From positions 1 to 27,577 of IMG/VR virus record IMGVR_UViG_3300046683_000247: a stretch of DNA of 27,577 nucleotides; one strand, written 5' to 3'. This DNA is from a virus. Position 1 is the first letter of the stretch, and every line of letters begins with the position of its first letter. This document shows, in pieces, positions 7,835-15,538 of this stretch. The notes under the pieces were generated by a model. It was not told the DNA's origin, did no database searches, and saw only the letters and a list, made by a program, of their open reading frames with translations. The translations under genes and the position numbers were made by a program.

Positions 7835-8321
7835 ATATTTTGTCAGACCGTTTCAAGGCGCGGACACCTTCGGCCGTATTATCCTGCCGTCGACACCGGG
7901 CAACAGCACCGAGAAAGCGACCTTGACCTGGGGCAACTCGACCTCATTGCCGCCAAACGCACTACCCTCGCCGACGACCCTGGGCGTCAACATCCGGTGC
8001 TGCAACGAAGAGCTGACCGAAAACACCCGCACCGGAAACACCATCCGCATCCACGCAATCAACGAGCCGGAAAGCTACATCGATGTACACCGGGCCACCG
8101 AAGTGGTTCTGCGAAAGAAAGAAGAAAACCACTGCAACGACTGGCTGAAGCAAAACTCATCTGTGGCGTCAGGGGTGAGCCAAGCCTTTAGCGACCTCGG
8201 GTTGTCGATCCATGCGTCGGATAACGCCTTCAAGCCGAGCGGGTCCACTCCCGAATGCCAGCAGACAATGAAGCTGAAGCCGAACACGGAGCCGGCGCAA
8301 GGCGAGACGACGCCGGCATGA
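7824..8321 (+). CDS. Unknown tail-region protein, paralogue B
   Basis: A 165-aa protein from ATG 7824, which overlaps the end of paralogue A (TGA 7832-7834). The frame is open further upstream, but the alignment with paralogue A (MPFEYFVRPFQ against MFEYAVRPFE) fixes this start. The proteins share the N-terminal RTILPSTPG/RIILPSTPG element, the LGVNI-x-CC element, an EENHC-x-DWL element and the C-terminal block. It has a charged, Pro- and Thr-rich tail. A tandem duplication with later divergence is the simplest explanation. Function is unknown. Confidence 0.65.
   Translation: MPFEYFVRPFQGADTFGRIILPSTPGNSTEKATLTWGNSTSLPPNALPSPTTLGVNIRCCNEELTENTRTGNTIRIHAINEPESYIDVHRATEVVLRKKEENHCNDWLKQNSSVASGVSQAFSDLGLSIHASDNAFKPSGSTPECQQTMKLKPNTEPAQGETTPA
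8190..8231 (+). repeat. 42-bp exact direct repeat, copy 2
   Basis: Second copy of the repeat at 7718-7759, 472 bases downstream and in the same codon phase. The genes around it have diverged at most synonymous sites, so the perfect identity here is out of keeping with its surroundings. Confidence 0.95.
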
Positions 8322-9070
8322 CCTATGTCGAGTTTCCGTTTGACCGCATCCTGTCGCTGCACGTCAAGAAAGCGGATGAACCGCCCGGCGGCGGCGGCGA
8401 ACCTGTGCTCGGCGAATGCCTTTCGGGAACATTCTACGTGCTCGGCGCGCCGCAGTTCATCTACGTCACCCTCGGCGGCAAATCATACCCGCGTTACGAG
8501 GGCACCTATCTCGACGTCGCGGTGTGTTGCCCGCCGTATCCGAATGGCGGCGATTGGAGCACGACGCCGCCCACCTTCCCGACCAATTACCAAGACTCGT
8601 TGTTCATCCCCGGCAATGGCGCGCGTGCTGTGACGCTGACCTATGTCGCGAAAAACTCCGGCGGCAATCAAGTTGCGGAAGGGTCGGCGACGCAGGCGTT
8701 CGTCACGATCAAAAGCGGACCCGACATGAGCCGGCCGCCGGTTGCGACGGGCGGCTATCCCGGATCGGTGTCGGTGACCATTCCGCCGGTCGTGCGGGCG
8801 CCGGGCGATCCCGAGAATTTGATGGGAACGAGCGTGGCGTTTCAGATCGTCGGCGGCGGTGGCGGTACGCCGCCACCCGGCTGGCCGTTCTATGGCTCGC
8901 CGCCGCTTCTGGGCCGAGCCGCAGAACCGCGGGATGTGACGCCGAACTATGAATACTGGGATGAGATCCGGGTGCAGCACGATTGCCCGCCGCCGCACTT
9001 GCGCCGGGCGTCGGGGCCGATCATGCCGCTGCCGGGGTTTATGCGTCCTCGTTGTGGTGAGTTAGGCTGA
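8318..9070 (+). CDS. Unknown tail-region protein
   Basis: A 250-aa protein if it starts at ATG 8318, which forms an ATGA overlap with the previous stop. An in-frame ATG at 8255 would add 21 residues lying inside paralogue B and is less likely. It opens TYVEFPFDRILSLHVKK, contains several Pro/Gly-rich loops (GGGGTPPPGWPFYG), and ends with a His/Pro/Arg-rich tail. There is no signal peptide or membrane segment. The stop overlaps the fibre start as TGATG. It is probably a virion or assembly protein of the tail tip, but no family is recognised. Confidence 0.5.
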   Translation: MTYVEFPFDRILSLHVKKADEPPGGGGEPVLGECLSGTFYVLGAPQFIYVTLGGKSYPRYEGTYLDVAVCCPPYPNGGDWSTTPPTFPTNYQDSLFIPGNGARAVTLTYVAKNSGGNQVAEGSATQAFVTIKSGPDMSRPPVATGGYPGSVSVTIPPVVRAPGDPENLMGTSVAFQIVGGGGGTPPPGWPFYGSPPLLGRAAEPRDVTPNYEYWDEIRVQHDCPPPHLRRASGPIMPLPGFMRPRCGELG

Positions 9071-11880
9071 TGGCAGTAACCTATCGCACCCTCGGACCGT
9101 GGGGCGCCGGCAAGGGCGCCAACCTCCAGCCGTCCGAGGTCGACGCCAATTTCTACGCACTGGCGCAAGCCATCGTCGACATCCAGGACAACCCGGAGCA
9201 GCCGAACGGCATCGAGAGCATAACCGTCAGCGGCACCCAGATGACCATCTACCTGACGGACGGCACCGTCATGGGTCCGTTCACATTGCCGGTGCTGACC
9301 TTCCGCTGGCGCGGCGAGTTCGAGCCGGGGGTGCCGTATGCGGTGCTCGATGTCTTCACGTTCAGCAGCGGCAACACGCATCTCGCACCCGGAGCGGAAG
9401 CCAGCTACGGCATCTTCATGGTGCAGATCGCCGGCACTTGGGGCGGCTTCAACCCGGACCTGCTGATCGGCGGATTGCCGGCTTACCTGCAACTGTTCGG
9501 CTCGGTCGACACGCTGCTGAGCACGCTGGGCGACGTCGATGTGACCGAGCCGCTCGCCAATAACGACGTGCTGATCTGGAATACCGGCAGCGACAAGTGG
9601 ATCAACGCCACGCTCGGCGACCTGGCATTTCAGGAGCAGGACAACGTCTACATAACCGGCGGCCAGATCCACGGCATGTCGCCGCCGACCGCGCCCGGCG
9701 ACGTTGCCACCAAAGCCTATGTCGACGCGTTGCCGGCGGGCATGACCGCTCCCAGCGCGACGGTCATGGCGAACATCACGGCCGCGACCGCGCCGGCAAT
9801 CCCGAATTACCTTACGGACATTCTCGACTACGCGCTCTTAACGACGACCCGGGGCGCGATGCTGTACCGCAGCGGCAGCGGTTGGGTGGCGCTCGCGCCA
9901 GGTACGGCCGGCAATTTCCTGCGAACCGGCGGAGCTGGCGCCGATCTGACGTGGGCGCCGGGCGGCAGCGGCGTAACCTCGCTCACGGCAGGCGCCGGGA
10001 TCGACACGACGCCCGATACGATCGTCGCGACCGGCACGATCGCGCTGGCCGCGGTGGCCGACAACTCGCTGCTGGCGAATGTCAGCGGCGGGTCGGCGGC
10101 ACCGTCAGCGGCAAGCCTCACGGTGTTCCTCGACCATGTCCTTACCAATGTCAGAGGAACCCTGCTGATCCGCGGCGGCGCCGGCTGGGTCGCGTTGGCG
10201 CCGGGAACGGTGGGTTACTTTTTGCAGACGCAAGGGTCGACCGCCGACCCGGTGTGGGCGAGCCCGGCGGGTGCCGGCACCGTTACCAGCATTTCGGCCG
10301 GCACCGGCATCAGCACGGGCGGCGCTCCGATCACCGGAGCCGGCACCGTATCGCTTGCGGCGATTGCCACCAGCTCGGTCTTGGCAAACATCAGCGGCAG
10401 CAGCTCGGCGCCGGTCCCGGCAACCGTGTCCGTATTGTTCGACAGCGTCTTCGGCGCGAGCCAGGGCGCGGTGCTCTACCGCAACGCTACCACCTGGGTC
10501 ATGCTGACACCCGGCACCAGCGGCCAGGTGCTCACCACGGGCGGCGCCTCGGCCAATCCGGCATGGGCGAATGCCCCGGCGGGCGCGCCGATTGCGAACT
10601 TGCTGTTGCTGGCGAACATCAGCGGCAGCACGGCCGCGCCGGCCGGTAACACACTAAGCAATATCCTCGACGCCATCCTCGGGTCTAGCCGCGGGCTGAT
10701 CATCTATCGCGGCGCTGCCGGTTGGGTGGCGCTGGCGGCGGGAACATCCGGCCAGGTTCTGACGACAGGCGGTACGGCCGGCGACCCGCACTGGGCCGCG
10801 GCCAGCAGTGGCGGCGGGGCCAGCATCACCGTCTCCGATACGCCGCCGGCAAGCCCGAGCCCAGGCGACGCGTGGTGGGACAGCGTCGGCGGCCAGCTCT
10901 ACATCCGGGTCGACGACGGCACCTCGGTGCAGTGGGTGCCCGCGAGTAATCAGCCGGGGCCGGCAGGCTCGGCGAATATGTCGGGGATGGTCGCCGGGCA
11001 GATCCCGATCGCGGCGACAGCAACGACGGTTACGTCTTCGACGGCCACGCTGGCGGCGAGTTTTATGCCGGCTTATACCGGCGATGTCACCAGCCCAGCC
11101 GGTTCTGCCGTCAACACGCTGGCGACGGTCAATTCCAACATCGGGACATTTCAGGGGCTGACGGTAAACGGCAAGGGACTGGTAACCGCGGCCGTCGATC
11201 AAGCCTACGCCACCGCTGCGGCGATGAGCACCGCCGATAATCTGCGCGTCCTCAAGGCCGGCGACACGATGACGGCAGCGCTGGAAACGCGGACCAACGT
11301 CGGCGCGTCAGCCTCGCTGCTGTCACAGAGCTGGACCTGGGCTGGTGACCTGACGAACTGGGGCGTGCGTCTTTACCAGCGCCACACCGGCAGTGCCCTT
11401 GCTTGGGATTTCACAATGCGGGCCGGCAGTTCAACCGACACCAACATCCTGACATTCTCACTCAACAATGTCGGCATAAACACTCAGGCGCCGGTTACCA
11501 CGCTGATGGTCAATGGCGGTTGTTCAAATGTCACGGGCGCGTGGACCGTGATCTCGGGACGCGAGATGAAGCAGGATATCGCGCCGTATACGCGCGGTCT
11601 CGATGCGATCGCGGCTCTCAATCCGGTCCAGTACCGCTATGCCGCGGGGACACCGTTCGCCGAGGAAGATCAGCCGTCCAGGCAGTTGTTTGGGTTGATG
11701 GCGGACGAGGTCAAGCCGATCGTGCCGGAAATTGTCGGCCAGACCACTGGCACGGTGCGCGGCGTCGAGGGAGTGTCGATCGACACTCTGGAGCCGGGGA
11801 ACTTGATCTACGCCCTGATCAACGCCGTCAAGACCTTGAAGGCGGAGCTTGACGAATTGAAGGCGAGGGTGGGGGTGTGA
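9070..11880 (+). CDS. Tail fibre protein with C-terminal S74 intramolecular chaperone
   Basis: A 936-aa protein starting at ATG 9070. The N-terminal region (to about residue 225) begins MAVTYRTLGPWGAGKGANLQ and probably attaches to the tail. It is followed by four related repeats of 60-100 residues with LLANISGSSAAP, a YRG-x-x-GWVALAPGT motif and GQVLTTGG. The last 108 residues are a peptidase S74 domain: SGREMKQDIAPY, then NPVQYRYA, LFGLMADEVK and a terminal helix. The Ser829-Lys834 spacing matches the catalytic dyad of endosialidase-type chaperones, which trimerise fibres and then cut themselves off. It very likely recognises the host surface. Confidence 0.85.
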   Translation: MAVTYRTLGPWGAGKGANLQPSEVDANFYALAQAIVDIQDNPEQPNGIESITVSGTQMTIYLTDGTVMGPFTLPVLTFRWRGEFEPGVPYAVLDVFTFSSGNTHLAPGAEASYGIFMVQIAGTWGGFNPDLLIGGLPAYLQLFGSVDTLLSTLGDVDVTEPLANNDVLIWNTGSDKWINATLGDLAFQEQDNVYITGGQIHGMSPPTAPGDVATKAYVDALPAGMTAPSATVMANITAATAPAIPNYLTDILDYALLTTTRGAMLYRSGSGWVALAPGTAGNFLRTGGAGADLTWAPGGSGVTSLTAGAGIDTTPDTIVATGTIALAAVADNSLLANVSGGSAAPSAASLTVFLDHVLTNVRGTLLIRGGAGWVALAPGTVGYFLQTQGSTADPVWASPAGAGTVTSISAGTGISTGGAPITGAGTVSLAAIATSSVLANISGSSSAPVPATVSVLFDSVFGASQGAVLYRNATTWVMLTPGTSGQVLTTGGASANPAWANAPAGAPIANLLLLANISGSTAAPAGNTLSNILDAILGSSRGLIIYRGAAGWVALAAGTSGQVLTTGGTAGDPHWAAASSGGGASITVSDTPPASPSPGDAWWDSVGGQLYIRVDDGTSVQWVPASNQPGPAGSANMSGMVAGQIPIAATATTVTSSTATLAASFMPAYTGDVTSPAGSAVNTLATVNSNIGTFQGLTVNGKGLVTAAVDQAYATAAAMSTADNLRVLKAGDTMTAALETRTNVGASASLLSQSWTWAGDLTNWGVRLYQRHTGSALAWDFTMRAGSSTDTNILTFSLNNVGINTQAPVTTLMVNGGCSNVTGAWTVISGREMKQDIAPYTRGLDAIAALNPVQYRYAAGTPFAEEDQPSRQLFGLMADEVKPIVPEIVGQTTGTVRGVEGVSIDTLEPGNLIYALINAVKTLKAELDELKARVGV
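9756..10802 (+). repeat. Four tandem protein-coding repeats of the tail fibre
   Basis: Approximate units are 9756-9959, 10066-10265, 10375-10562 and 10600-10802, with spacers of varied length rich in Gly, Thr and Ala. Each encodes a LANISG element, a short helical segment, a YRG-GWVALAPGT element and a (T/Q)TGG-x-A-x-P-x-WA ending. The repeats are degenerate at the DNA level, so they are old protein repeats rather than a fresh DNA duplication. Confidence 0.75.
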
Positions 11881-11987
11881 CCCTGCTCGATGCCTGGGAC
11901 GAGCCGCAGCCAAGGGTGAAGCTATACCTGCCGCGGGTCGAGGTGCTGCCGCCGATCGGCGCCGCGAAGGAAGCCCCGCAATGTTGA
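11877..11987 (+). CDS. Small 36-aa protein between fibre genes
   Basis: GTG 11877 overlaps the fibre stop (GTGA) and the frame ends at TGA 11985-11987, inside the next gene whose ATG is at 11981. The product begins MTLLDAWDEPQPRVKLY and continues with PRVEVLPPIG. Coupling at both ends, good codon use and the lack of any other gene in this 100-base gap support a real gene. No function can be assigned. Confidence 0.45.
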   Translation: MTLLDAWDEPQPRVKLYLPRVEVLPPIGAAKEAPQC

Positions 11988-12592
11988 ATTTCCCCGACAG
12001 TCCGACCCTCGGCCAGGTTTACACCGTCGGCGCCGCCTCGTGGACGTGGGACGGCACCAAGTGGACGCCGACCTCGGGCATCGGCGGCGGCATCACGCAA
12101 CTGACCGGCGACGTGACGGCGGGGCCGGGCACCGGCAGCCAGGCGGCGACGCTCGCGGCGACGGCGGTAGCCGCCGGCGCGTACAAGAGCGCCAACATCA
12201 CGGTCGACGCGAAGGGACGCCTGACCGCGGCTGCAAACGGCAGCGAAGCCGTGCAGGTTGCGGTTTCCGACGAAACCACGACGCTGACGACGGGCACCGC
12301 GAAGATCACCTTCCGCATGCCATATGCGCTGACCCTGACCGCGGTACGATCGAGCCTGTCGACGGCGAGCAGCTCGGGGCTGGTCACCGTGGACGTGAAG
12401 GAGGCCGGGACCACGATCTTGTCGACGCTGCTGACGATCGACGCCACCGAGCGAACCAGCACGACCGCGGCAGCCGCGGCGGTGATCTCCGATGCCGCGC
12501 TCGCTGACGACGCCGAGATCACGATCGACATCACCGTAGCCGGCACGGGCGCGAAGGGACTCAAAGTCACGCTGATCGGCAACCGCGCGTGA
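11981..12592 (+). CDS. Tail fibre accessory / tail protein
   Basis: A 203-aa protein starting at ATG 11981. The first 30 residues (MLNFPDSPTLGQVY, then WTWDGTKWTP) match a short module common at the N-terminus of phage tail and fibre proteins, where it is thought to mediate attachment. A collar-like segment with TGDVTAGPGTGS and KGRLTAAANG follows. The C-terminal half (about 105-203) is a compact beta domain rich in Thr and Ala. Its position after the fibre, coupled by GTGA to the LamG-like gene, supports a role in the host-binding apparatus. Confidence 0.55.
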   Translation: MLNFPDSPTLGQVYTVGAASWTWDGTKWTPTSGIGGGITQLTGDVTAGPGTGSQAATLAATAVAAGAYKSANITVDAKGRLTAAANGSEAVQVAVSDETTTLTTGTAKITFRMPYALTLTAVRSSLSTASSSGLVTVDVKEAGTTILSTLLTIDATERTSTTAAAAAVISDAALADDAEITIDITVAGTGAKGLKVTLIGNRA

Positions 12593-13302
12593 CGGTGCTG
12601 CTCAATCCGTTCTGGTATGCGCCGGGCGTGGCGACCGACCCTTTTTTCGCCAATGTCGTGCTGCTGCTGCATTGCGACGAAGCCAATGCGGCGACCACGC
12701 TAGTGGACGCGTCGACGGCTCACCACTCGGTGACGTGCAACGGCAATCACAAAATCACGACCGCGCAAGCCAAGTTCGGCAGTGCGTCGCTCGATTGTGT
12801 GGCGGCGGGATCAGGCCGGGCAGCGGCGGCCGATAGTGCCGATTGGCTGTTTAGTGCGGGGCAATTTACGGTCGAGTGCTGGGTCAGGATCACGGCCGCG
12901 ATATCCGGCGTCCGTACCGTTATCGCTCAGTGGGGCGGCAGCACAGCCTTGGGTTGGACGATTTTGTTCAACGGCACGAACTACGCGTTCCAATACTCGA
13001 CCACGGGCACGGATAGCCCGTTCGTGCAAGGCACGCTGTCGCCGACGGTCAACGGCTGGACGCACCTGGCGGTAGACCGAGACGCCAGCAATGTATTGCG
13101 CATCTACGGCGACGGCGTGGTTATCGCGTCGGGCACGGTTTCGGCGACGCTGTTCAACAGCACGCGCGGGTTGACGATCGGCAACGACGAAAGCGCCACA
13201 CGCACATTTGTCGGCCAGATCGACGAGGTGCGGATCACCAAGGGCGTGGCGCGCTATGGCGGCGCGTTCACCCCGCCGAGCGCGCCGTTTCTGGATTCGT
13301 GA
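12589..13302 (+). CDS. LamG/concanavalin A-like tail protein
   Basis: A 237-aa protein from GTG 12589 (GTGA overlap). The sequence follows the LamG jelly-roll pattern: LLLHCDEANAATTLVDAS at the start, a K-FG-SL element (residues about 62-70), then FTVECWVRI, GWTHLAVDRDASNVLRIY, GLTIGNDE and the closing GQIDEVRITKGVARY. Such domains bind carbohydrate or protein, and in phage tails they usually aid receptor binding. It is the last recognisable structural gene of the late operon. Confidence 0.75.
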   Translation: MTVLLNPFWYAPGVATDPFFANVVLLLHCDEANAATTLVDASTAHHSVTCNGNHKITTAQAKFGSASLDCVAAGSGRAAAADSADWLFSAGQFTVECWVRITAAISGVRTVIAQWGGSTALGWTILFNGTNYAFQYSTTGTDSPFVQGTLSPTVNGWTHLAVDRDASNVLRIYGDGVVIASGTVSATLFNSTRGLTIGNDESATRTFVGQIDEVRITKGVARYGGAFTPPSAPFLDS

Positions 13303-13317
13303 CGGCGGCATCGGATA

Positions 13318-13611
13318 GTGGGTGGCGATCGCCTGATCTGCGCCACGTTTGCGATGGTTGGCGTCCTGGTGGCGATCAGCGGCGCGCTGGTCTTTTCCAC
13401 GATCGTCTTTAGCCCGGCGAGCGATGCGGCACTTTCGACGATGATCGAGGGCCGCATCATCTCGCGCGGCATTGTGCTGTTCCTGATCGTGCCGACCATC
13501 GCAATCCTGTGCGTCCAGGAGAAAATCAGCGGCGAGGCGGCGCTGGCGGCGTTGTCGGCGATAGCGGGCTACATTCTCGGCGCGGGCAACGCGCAGACGG
13601 CGCTGCACTAG
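13318..13611 (+). CDS. Small membrane protein (holin candidate)
   Basis: A 97-aa protein read from GTG 13318, 15 bases after the LamG-like gene. It has two strong membrane segments (about residues 6-30 and 47-65) and a weaker third (about 72-90), with a short polar N-terminus and a SDAALSTMIEGR loop. Size and topology fit a holin, and it sits at the end of the late operon. No endolysin lies beside it in this window, so the holin reading is only a possibility. The ribosome site is weak. Confidence 0.5.
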   Translation: MGGDRLICATFAMVGVLVAISGALVFSTIVFSPASDAALSTMIEGRIISRGIVLFLIVPTIAILCVQEKISGEAALAALSAIAGYILGAGNAQTALH

Positions 13612-13652
13612 GCGCGCGAGATCGCCGGCAAGCTGGTGAGCCGGTTAGCTGT

Positions 13653-13946
13653 TCATCGAGGGCCGTGCCCGTCCATGATGCGCGATGAGCGCGGGTCTTG
13701 CACGATGGGAGCGGGCTGCGGCTTTGATACGGTCTCGGTTTCGCAAACGTGGCTGCCTCTAGCCCACGCGCAGCGGGTAGTTTGGGTCGAGTACTTGCCG
13801 TCGTATGTGTGCTCGCTTTCGTAGTGTCCCCGATACCCGTAGATGCGGGTCTGCGAGGTTGCGGCCGAGGTTTCGGCAGCAGAGGGCACGGCATTGATGC
13901 CGGCGAGACAAGCGACAAGCGCGACTGATAAAATACGGGAAGCCAT
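13653..13946 (-). CDS. Small secreted protein, possible lysogenic-conversion gene
   Basis: A 97-aa protein on the opposite strand to the tail operon, starting at ATG 13946 with GAGG about eight bases upstream. The first 24 residues form a clear signal peptide (MASRILSVALVACLAGINAV, cleavage probably after PSAA). The mature part has YGYRGHYESEHTYDG and two cysteines (RCAWARGSHVCE) that could pair in the periplasm. It lies between the late genes and the att/int region, a typical place for morons expressed from the prophage. No family is recognised. Confidence 0.6.
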   Translation of the reverse strand: MASRILSVALVACLAGINAVPSAAETSAATSQTRIYGYRGHYESEHTYDGKYSTQTTRCAWARGSHVCETETVSKPQPAPIVQDPRSSRIMDGHGPR

Positions 13947-14157
13947 GATCGAACCTCATACGTTCGGTTGCGGTGAGGCGTCGGGCGGGGTTTCCGACCC
14001 GCTCGGCGCCGTCTTCAAAGATAGATGCCCGAGCGGGCGGCGGCTTGATAACGCCGGCCAAAAGATTGATTTCAGCGGCCACGGCTCGCGCTGTCAAACC
14101 GAGGCGCCCCGAACGAACCTAAACCGGGATTTGACAATCTGGACCGAGGAACCCGCT

Positions 14158-14244
14158 GTCTAAGCCTTTGATATCGCGCGATACCGCTAGTTCCAGGTGA
14201 ATTAAAGCGGGGTATTTTGTGAAAATAATATCAGAGGCTTAGAC
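14158..14244. repeat. Long imperfect inverted repeat beside int
   Basis: Left arm GTCTAAGCCTTTGATAT (14158-14174) and right arm ATATCAGAGGCTTAGAC (14228-14244) are inverted copies matching at 16 of 17 positions. The 53-base interior starts with the palindrome TATCGCGCGATA and is otherwise AT-rich. It could be a recombinase or excisionase binding array, or form a cruciform. Confidence 0.75.
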
Positions 14245-14258
14245 AATCGGCCGAGCGG

Positions 14259-14278
14259 TTTGACAAATTCCTGTCAAA
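14259..14278. repeat. Perfect dyad TTTGACA-N6-TGTCAAA
   Basis: Seven-base arms with a 6-base spacer end exactly one base before the integrase stop codon. The same heptamer recurs twice further out, which favours a protein-binding site over a transcription terminator. No T-run follows on either strand. Confidence 0.7.
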
Positions 14279-15358
14279 TCAGAGTTCCGTTCCTGTTCTG
14301 ATCCGCTCGGCCATCGCCAACGCCAGCCGTTTGCGATCCGCGTTTCGCGTGTAGTGCGCGGCCTGGTCGATATCGTCCCAGCCGTATTTTGCCATCAGCT
14401 CGTGCGCGGTGCGGCCCGCGTTGGCGTCGTCGGTTGCCGCCCGCTTGCGGATGCCGTGCGCGGTGTAACCCTTCGGGATGCCGGCCTGGGCGGCCCAGTT
14501 GCGCAACCGCTCGCCGAAATAGCCGGCGTCAAACGGTTTGCCGTCTCGTGTGCGCAGCCAGGGGCCATTGATCGTCACGACCGGGGCCGCCGCAAGCTCG
14601 ATCTCTAGTGCCGGGGTGAGCGGGCAATAAGATCGGGTGCCGGTTTTCTGCCGATCAAACACGATGAGACCATCGGCGATATTATGTGGCCCGAGCTTCA
14701 CCGCATCGACGCAGGCCGCCCCGGTTTCATAAAGCAATTCGAGGGCGAAGCGCGGCGTCGTGCCGCTCGGCCAGTACGCGCGATATTGCAGCATGAGTTC
14801 CGGCGGCCAGCACTTGATACCTTCCGGGTTCTGCCCTCGGCCGCAATGCTGGTCGCGCGTCGGGTCGAAGTCGGCCGGGATAGCCTGCGCCTTTTTACAG
14901 TCCTTTAAGAAATGTCGCACTGAGCTGAGAAAGCCGCGCTGTGCGCCGGGCGTGCGCTCCCGCGCATACATCATCATGGCGAAAGCTTTCGGCGTAATGG
15001 CCGAAAGCAGGAGGTGCCCATAACCCGGCAGCCGGCGGCCATCTTTGAGCTTGCGCCCATCGCACCAGCGATTGAGGTCGCAGCGCCGATTGGTCTGTGT
15101 TCCCGGCTGCAACGCATTAAACATCGCAGAGGCCAGATAGCGGTCGACATTGGCGCGCAATGTGCCGACCGCCGCGGATTTTTTTGCTGCTGGTGACGGC
15201 GGCTTCTTTACCTTCGATTGCGCCGCGGCGAGTGCTCGCCGGTACGAGGCAACGAATGCGGCCGAGCCGATCTCTCCGTCGAGCTTGACCCGCGGCTGAC
15301 CCTTGTAGCGGAGATACGAATATCCGTTAAAGCTTTGAACGTAAGGAAATTTCTTCAT
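14279..15358 (-). CDS. int: Tyrosine-family integrase
   Basis: A 359-aa protein if it starts at ATG 15358 (MKKFPYVQSFNGYSYLRYKG), which has a GGGAAG ribosome site and overlaps the 69-aa gene. Upstream codons would add an unlikely Arg-rich leader. An N-terminal SAM-like core-binding domain spans about residues 65-155. The catalytic domain has the beta-loop Lys (QKTG, K238), H301-G-I-R304, a Trp at the second His/Trp position (W327) and nucleophile Tyr336 in AAHYTRNADR. The usual first Arg in the TGxR motif is absent; the sequence reads TGAACVDAV. The enzyme would integrate the phage at attP beside it. Confidence 0.9.
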   Translation of the reverse strand: MKKFPYVQSFNGYSYLRYKGQPRVKLDGEIGSAAFVASYRRALAAAQSKVKKPPSPAAKKSAAVGTLRANVDRYLASAMFNALQPGTQTNRRCDLNRWCDGRKLKDGRRLPGYGHLLLSAITPKAFAMMMYARERTPGAQRGFLSSVRHFLKDCKKAQAIPADFDPTRDQHCGRGQNPEGIKCWPPELMLQYRAYWPSGTTPRFALELLYETGAACVDAVKLGPHNIADGLIVFDRQKTGTRSYCPLTPALEIELAAAPVVTINGPWLRTRDGKPFDAGYFGERLRNWAAQAGIPKGYTAHGIRKRAATDDANAGRTAHELMAKYGWDDIDQAAHYTRNADRKRLALAMAERIRTGTEL

Positions 15359-15536
15359 CGGCAAGTGCTTCCCAAGGGTTCGTGGCGGGCGCCGAACCTT
15401 CGCGCCCCGCAACAAAGATCGTGATCTTGCCGTCCTTATCAACCTCGACGCGTGCGACACATTTCCCCGCGTTCTCAACGGCTTTGACAATCGCCGTAAG
15501 GTCCGTCTGCTTGATCAGGCGGGGCGCGCGGGACAT
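15327..15536 (-). CDS. Small protein upstream of integrase
   Basis: A 69-aa protein from ATG 15536, just after the bet stop. It begins MSRAPRLIKQTDLTAIVKAV and continues with KDGKITIFVAG, giving a helix-then-beta layout, and ends with a charged tail. It overlaps the integrase start by 32 bases, so the two are coupled. Co-expression with int makes an accessory role in recombination possible, for example as a directionality factor, but no excisionase motif is visible. Confidence 0.6.
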   Translation of the reverse strand: MSRAPRLIKQTDLTAIVKAVENAGKCVARVEVDKDGKITIFVAGREGSAPATNPWEALADEEISLRSKL

Positions 15537-15538
15537 CG

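Larger units (their letters stand above)
13947..14278. other. Non-coding region with inverted repeats, candidate attP
   Basis: This 332-base stretch holds no convincing gene. It lies directly downstream of the integrase stop and is locally AT-rich. It contains four copies of the heptamer TTTGACA or its complement (14092-14098, 14130-14136, 14259-14265, 14272-14278), a pair of 17-base inverted arms, a 12-base perfect palindrome TATCGCGCGATA (14172-14183) and a 9-base inverted pair CCCGCTCGG/CCGAGCGGG (13998-14006, 14029-14037). Multiple arm-type sites beside int are what a tyrosine recombinase attP looks like. The core crossover sequence cannot be identified without the host attB. Confidence 0.5.

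Noticed and set aside
9756-10802. Repeats in the fibre gene considered as a CRISPR-like or satellite array
   Set aside because: They are degenerate at the DNA level, in frame and explained by repeated protein domains.
13843-14163. Plus-strand 106-aa open frame across the start of the secreted protein gene and the att region
   Set aside because: It is antisense to a gene with a good signal peptide and ribosome site, and runs through the inverted-repeat region without coding character.
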